Positions 6,614-7,787 of a stretch of 7,787 nt of DNA are shown one piece after another. Position numbers and translations under genes: made by a program. The DNA comes from Calditrichia bacterium (GTDB lineage Bacteria; Calditrichota; Calditrichia; RBG-13-44-9), in assembly GCA_026991005.1 (NCBI GenBank), contig JALXCH010000123.1, forward strand, positions 1 to 7,787, in the 5' to 3' direction. Each line of letters begins with the position of its first letter. Positions within the stretch are counted from its first letter, which is position 1. The notes under the pieces are model-generated. The model had not been told where the DNA came from. It was given only the letters and a program-made list of their open reading frames with translations, and made no database searches.

Positions 6614-7787
6614 ATGAGGCGCCTGTTTGCAGAATTTCGGAAAGACTGGACAAGATCCATGAATGAACAAATGGTTCGTGAAATAGAGCAAATCCTGGGC
6701 CCGGGATTCGAAGTGGATTATTTCTCGCGACTGAAGGGGTACGCGGTGTTCCATGCGGATCGTTTGCTGGTGGATGAGGATGATCTGCGTCACCTTACCG
6801 CTCAACTGATGGCTCGGGGATACTACCCCCGCATCGACACCCGCGACGGGTACTGGATTCTCCATGTGGTTCCCTACAAACCCGAAAAAGTGGGAAGTCC
6901 CCTCTGGCTTCACGGCATTCTTTTTCTGTTGACCATCATCACTACCATGATGGCCGGGGCAACGCTGCTGGGCAAGGATTATTTCAGTGATTTAACCCTG
7001 ATTCTGCACGGCTGGAAATATTCTTTTGCCGTGTTAACCATTTTAACCGCCCATGAATTCGGGCATTACATCGCTGCTCGCATCCATAAAATTCGAGCAA
7101 CCCTGCCCTATTACATCCCGCTACCCATTCCGGGATTTCATTTCGGCACGCTGGGGGCATTCATCAAAATCAAATCGCCCATTCCCACTCGCACAGCCCT
7201 GCTGGATGTGGGGGCGGCAGGCCCACTGGCGGGCTTTGTGATGAGCCTGATTTTTCTGGGAATTGGTTACTGGCGATTGCCGGATTTTCAGGGAATTGTG
7301 GCCTACGTGGAGACCATCCATCCCTGGAACATTCACGGGGAGGGGATTAATCTGGTTCTGGGAAAATCGCTGCTTTTTGCGTTTTTTAATGATGTGCTGG
7401 CCGGGGGACGTCTGCCCATGAACGAGGTGTATCATTTCCCCTTCATCTTTGCGGGCTGGGTGGGATTGCTGGTCACCGCCATTAATCTGATTCCCATTGG
7501 CCAGCTGGACGGAGGGCACATTCTCTATGCTCTGCTCCAGAATCGTGCCCGCTTTATGGGCATTCTGGCATTCATTTTTCTCATTTTATTGAACCTGGTG
7601 CTCATCGTACGCTTTTTCTCTTTCGTGTGGGTGGTGTGGATTTTTCTCATTCTGTTTCTCATTGGTTTCCGTCATCCTCCTACCGTGGAAGATGACCTTC
7701 CCGTGGATCCCCTGCGGCGACGCATCGGCTGGTTTACTCTGTTCATTTTTGTGCTGTGCTTTACTCCCCTGCCAGTGTACATTGCCT
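6614..7787 (+). CDS. Site-2 protease family intramembrane metalloprotease (M50, EGY-like), 3' end cut by window
   Basis: A polytopic zinc protease that would cut substrates within the membrane, as site-2 proteases do in regulated intramembrane proteolysis. A soluble N-terminal domain (1 to about 95) is followed by hydrophobic segments at about 97-119, 134-157, 195-219, 277-294, 315-351 and 372 onward. The zinc site is HEFGH (147-151, catalytic E148) plus NLIPIGQLDGGH (291-302, metal-binding D299). LPIPGFHFGTLGAFIKIKSP (170-189) matches the GTxGAxI block of EGY/cyanobacterial-type members; no PDZ domain is visible. The frame is open to the right edge after 391 residues, close to the usual family length, so only a short tail is probably missing. 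The ATG at 6614 has only a weak upstream purine stretch; ATGs at 6659 and 6671 are possible alternatives. It lies 188 bases after pcm. Confidence 0.9.
   Translation, partial: MRRLFAEFRKDWTRSMNEQMVREIEQILGPGFEVDYFSRLKGYAVFHADRLLVDEDDLRHLTAQLMARGYYPRIDTRDGYWILHVVPYKPEKVGSPLWLHGILFLLTIITTMMAGATLLGKDYFSDLTLILHGWKYSFAVLTILTAHEFGHYIAARIHKIRATLPYYIPLPIPGFHFGTLGAFIKIKSPIPTRTALLDVGAAGPLAGFVMSLIFLGIGYWRLPDFQGIVAYVETIHPWNIHGEGINLVLGKSLLFAFFNDVLAGGRLPMNEVYHFPFIFAGWVGLLVTAINLIPIGQLDGGHILYALLQNRARFMGILAFIFLILLNLVLIVRFFSFVWVVWIFLILFLIGFRHPPTVEDDLPVDPLRRRIGWFTLFIFVLCFTPLPVYIA

Noticed and set aside
7121..7519. Minus-strand open frame opposite the site-2 protease
   Set aside because: It lies fully inside a clear membrane protease gene and has no recognisable features of its own.

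Overview
The window reads as chromosomal DNA of a Gram-negative (diderm) bacterium with roughly balanced base composition. The evidence is an exported MltD-type lytic transglycosylase with LysM repeats, a lipoprotein-type signal on a methyltransferase, and Shine-Dalgarno-led genes all on the + strand. The protein styles (MltD with several LysM domains, STAS protein with an NSSGLG site, soluble GAF histidine kinase, EGY-like site-2 protease) would fit a Calditrichota/FCB-type lineage. That placement is an impression only; no marker gene here settles it.

Layout. Bases 1-118 are the 3' end of a group II intron whose body and probable reverse transcriptase lie off the left edge. Domain V and domain VI, with a bulged branch-point A, can be folded by hand, and the 3' splice site is predicted after base 118. 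A 252-base non-coding leader follows. Next come two translationally coupled genes: an MltD-like transglycosylase (371-2326) and a STAS anti-sigma-factor antagonist (2323-2682), closed by a clear intrinsic terminator (2694-2727). A 296-base gap contains a purine-rich, G-quadruplex-capable tract (2939-2972). Endonuclease V follows (3024-3728). After an AT-rich gap come a soluble two-GAF histidine kinase (3895-5637), a protein-L-isoaspartate methyltransferase with an N-terminal export/lipoprotein signal (5706-6425), and an EGY-like site-2 metalloprotease (6614 to the right edge, nearly complete).

How the genes work together. The first pair joins cell-wall remodelling to a partner-switching regulator. 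The second half groups damage and stress functions: repair of deaminated DNA, a sensor kinase, repair of isoaspartate in proteins, and intramembrane proteolysis. This common theme is inference from neighbourhood; only the kinase and methyltransferase are close enough (68 bases, no terminator seen) to suggest one transcript. No CRISPR array, tRNA or rRNA was seen. The most unusual points are the apparently exported methyltransferase, the intron end, and the G-rich tract that shares a 10-mer with a second intergenic region.
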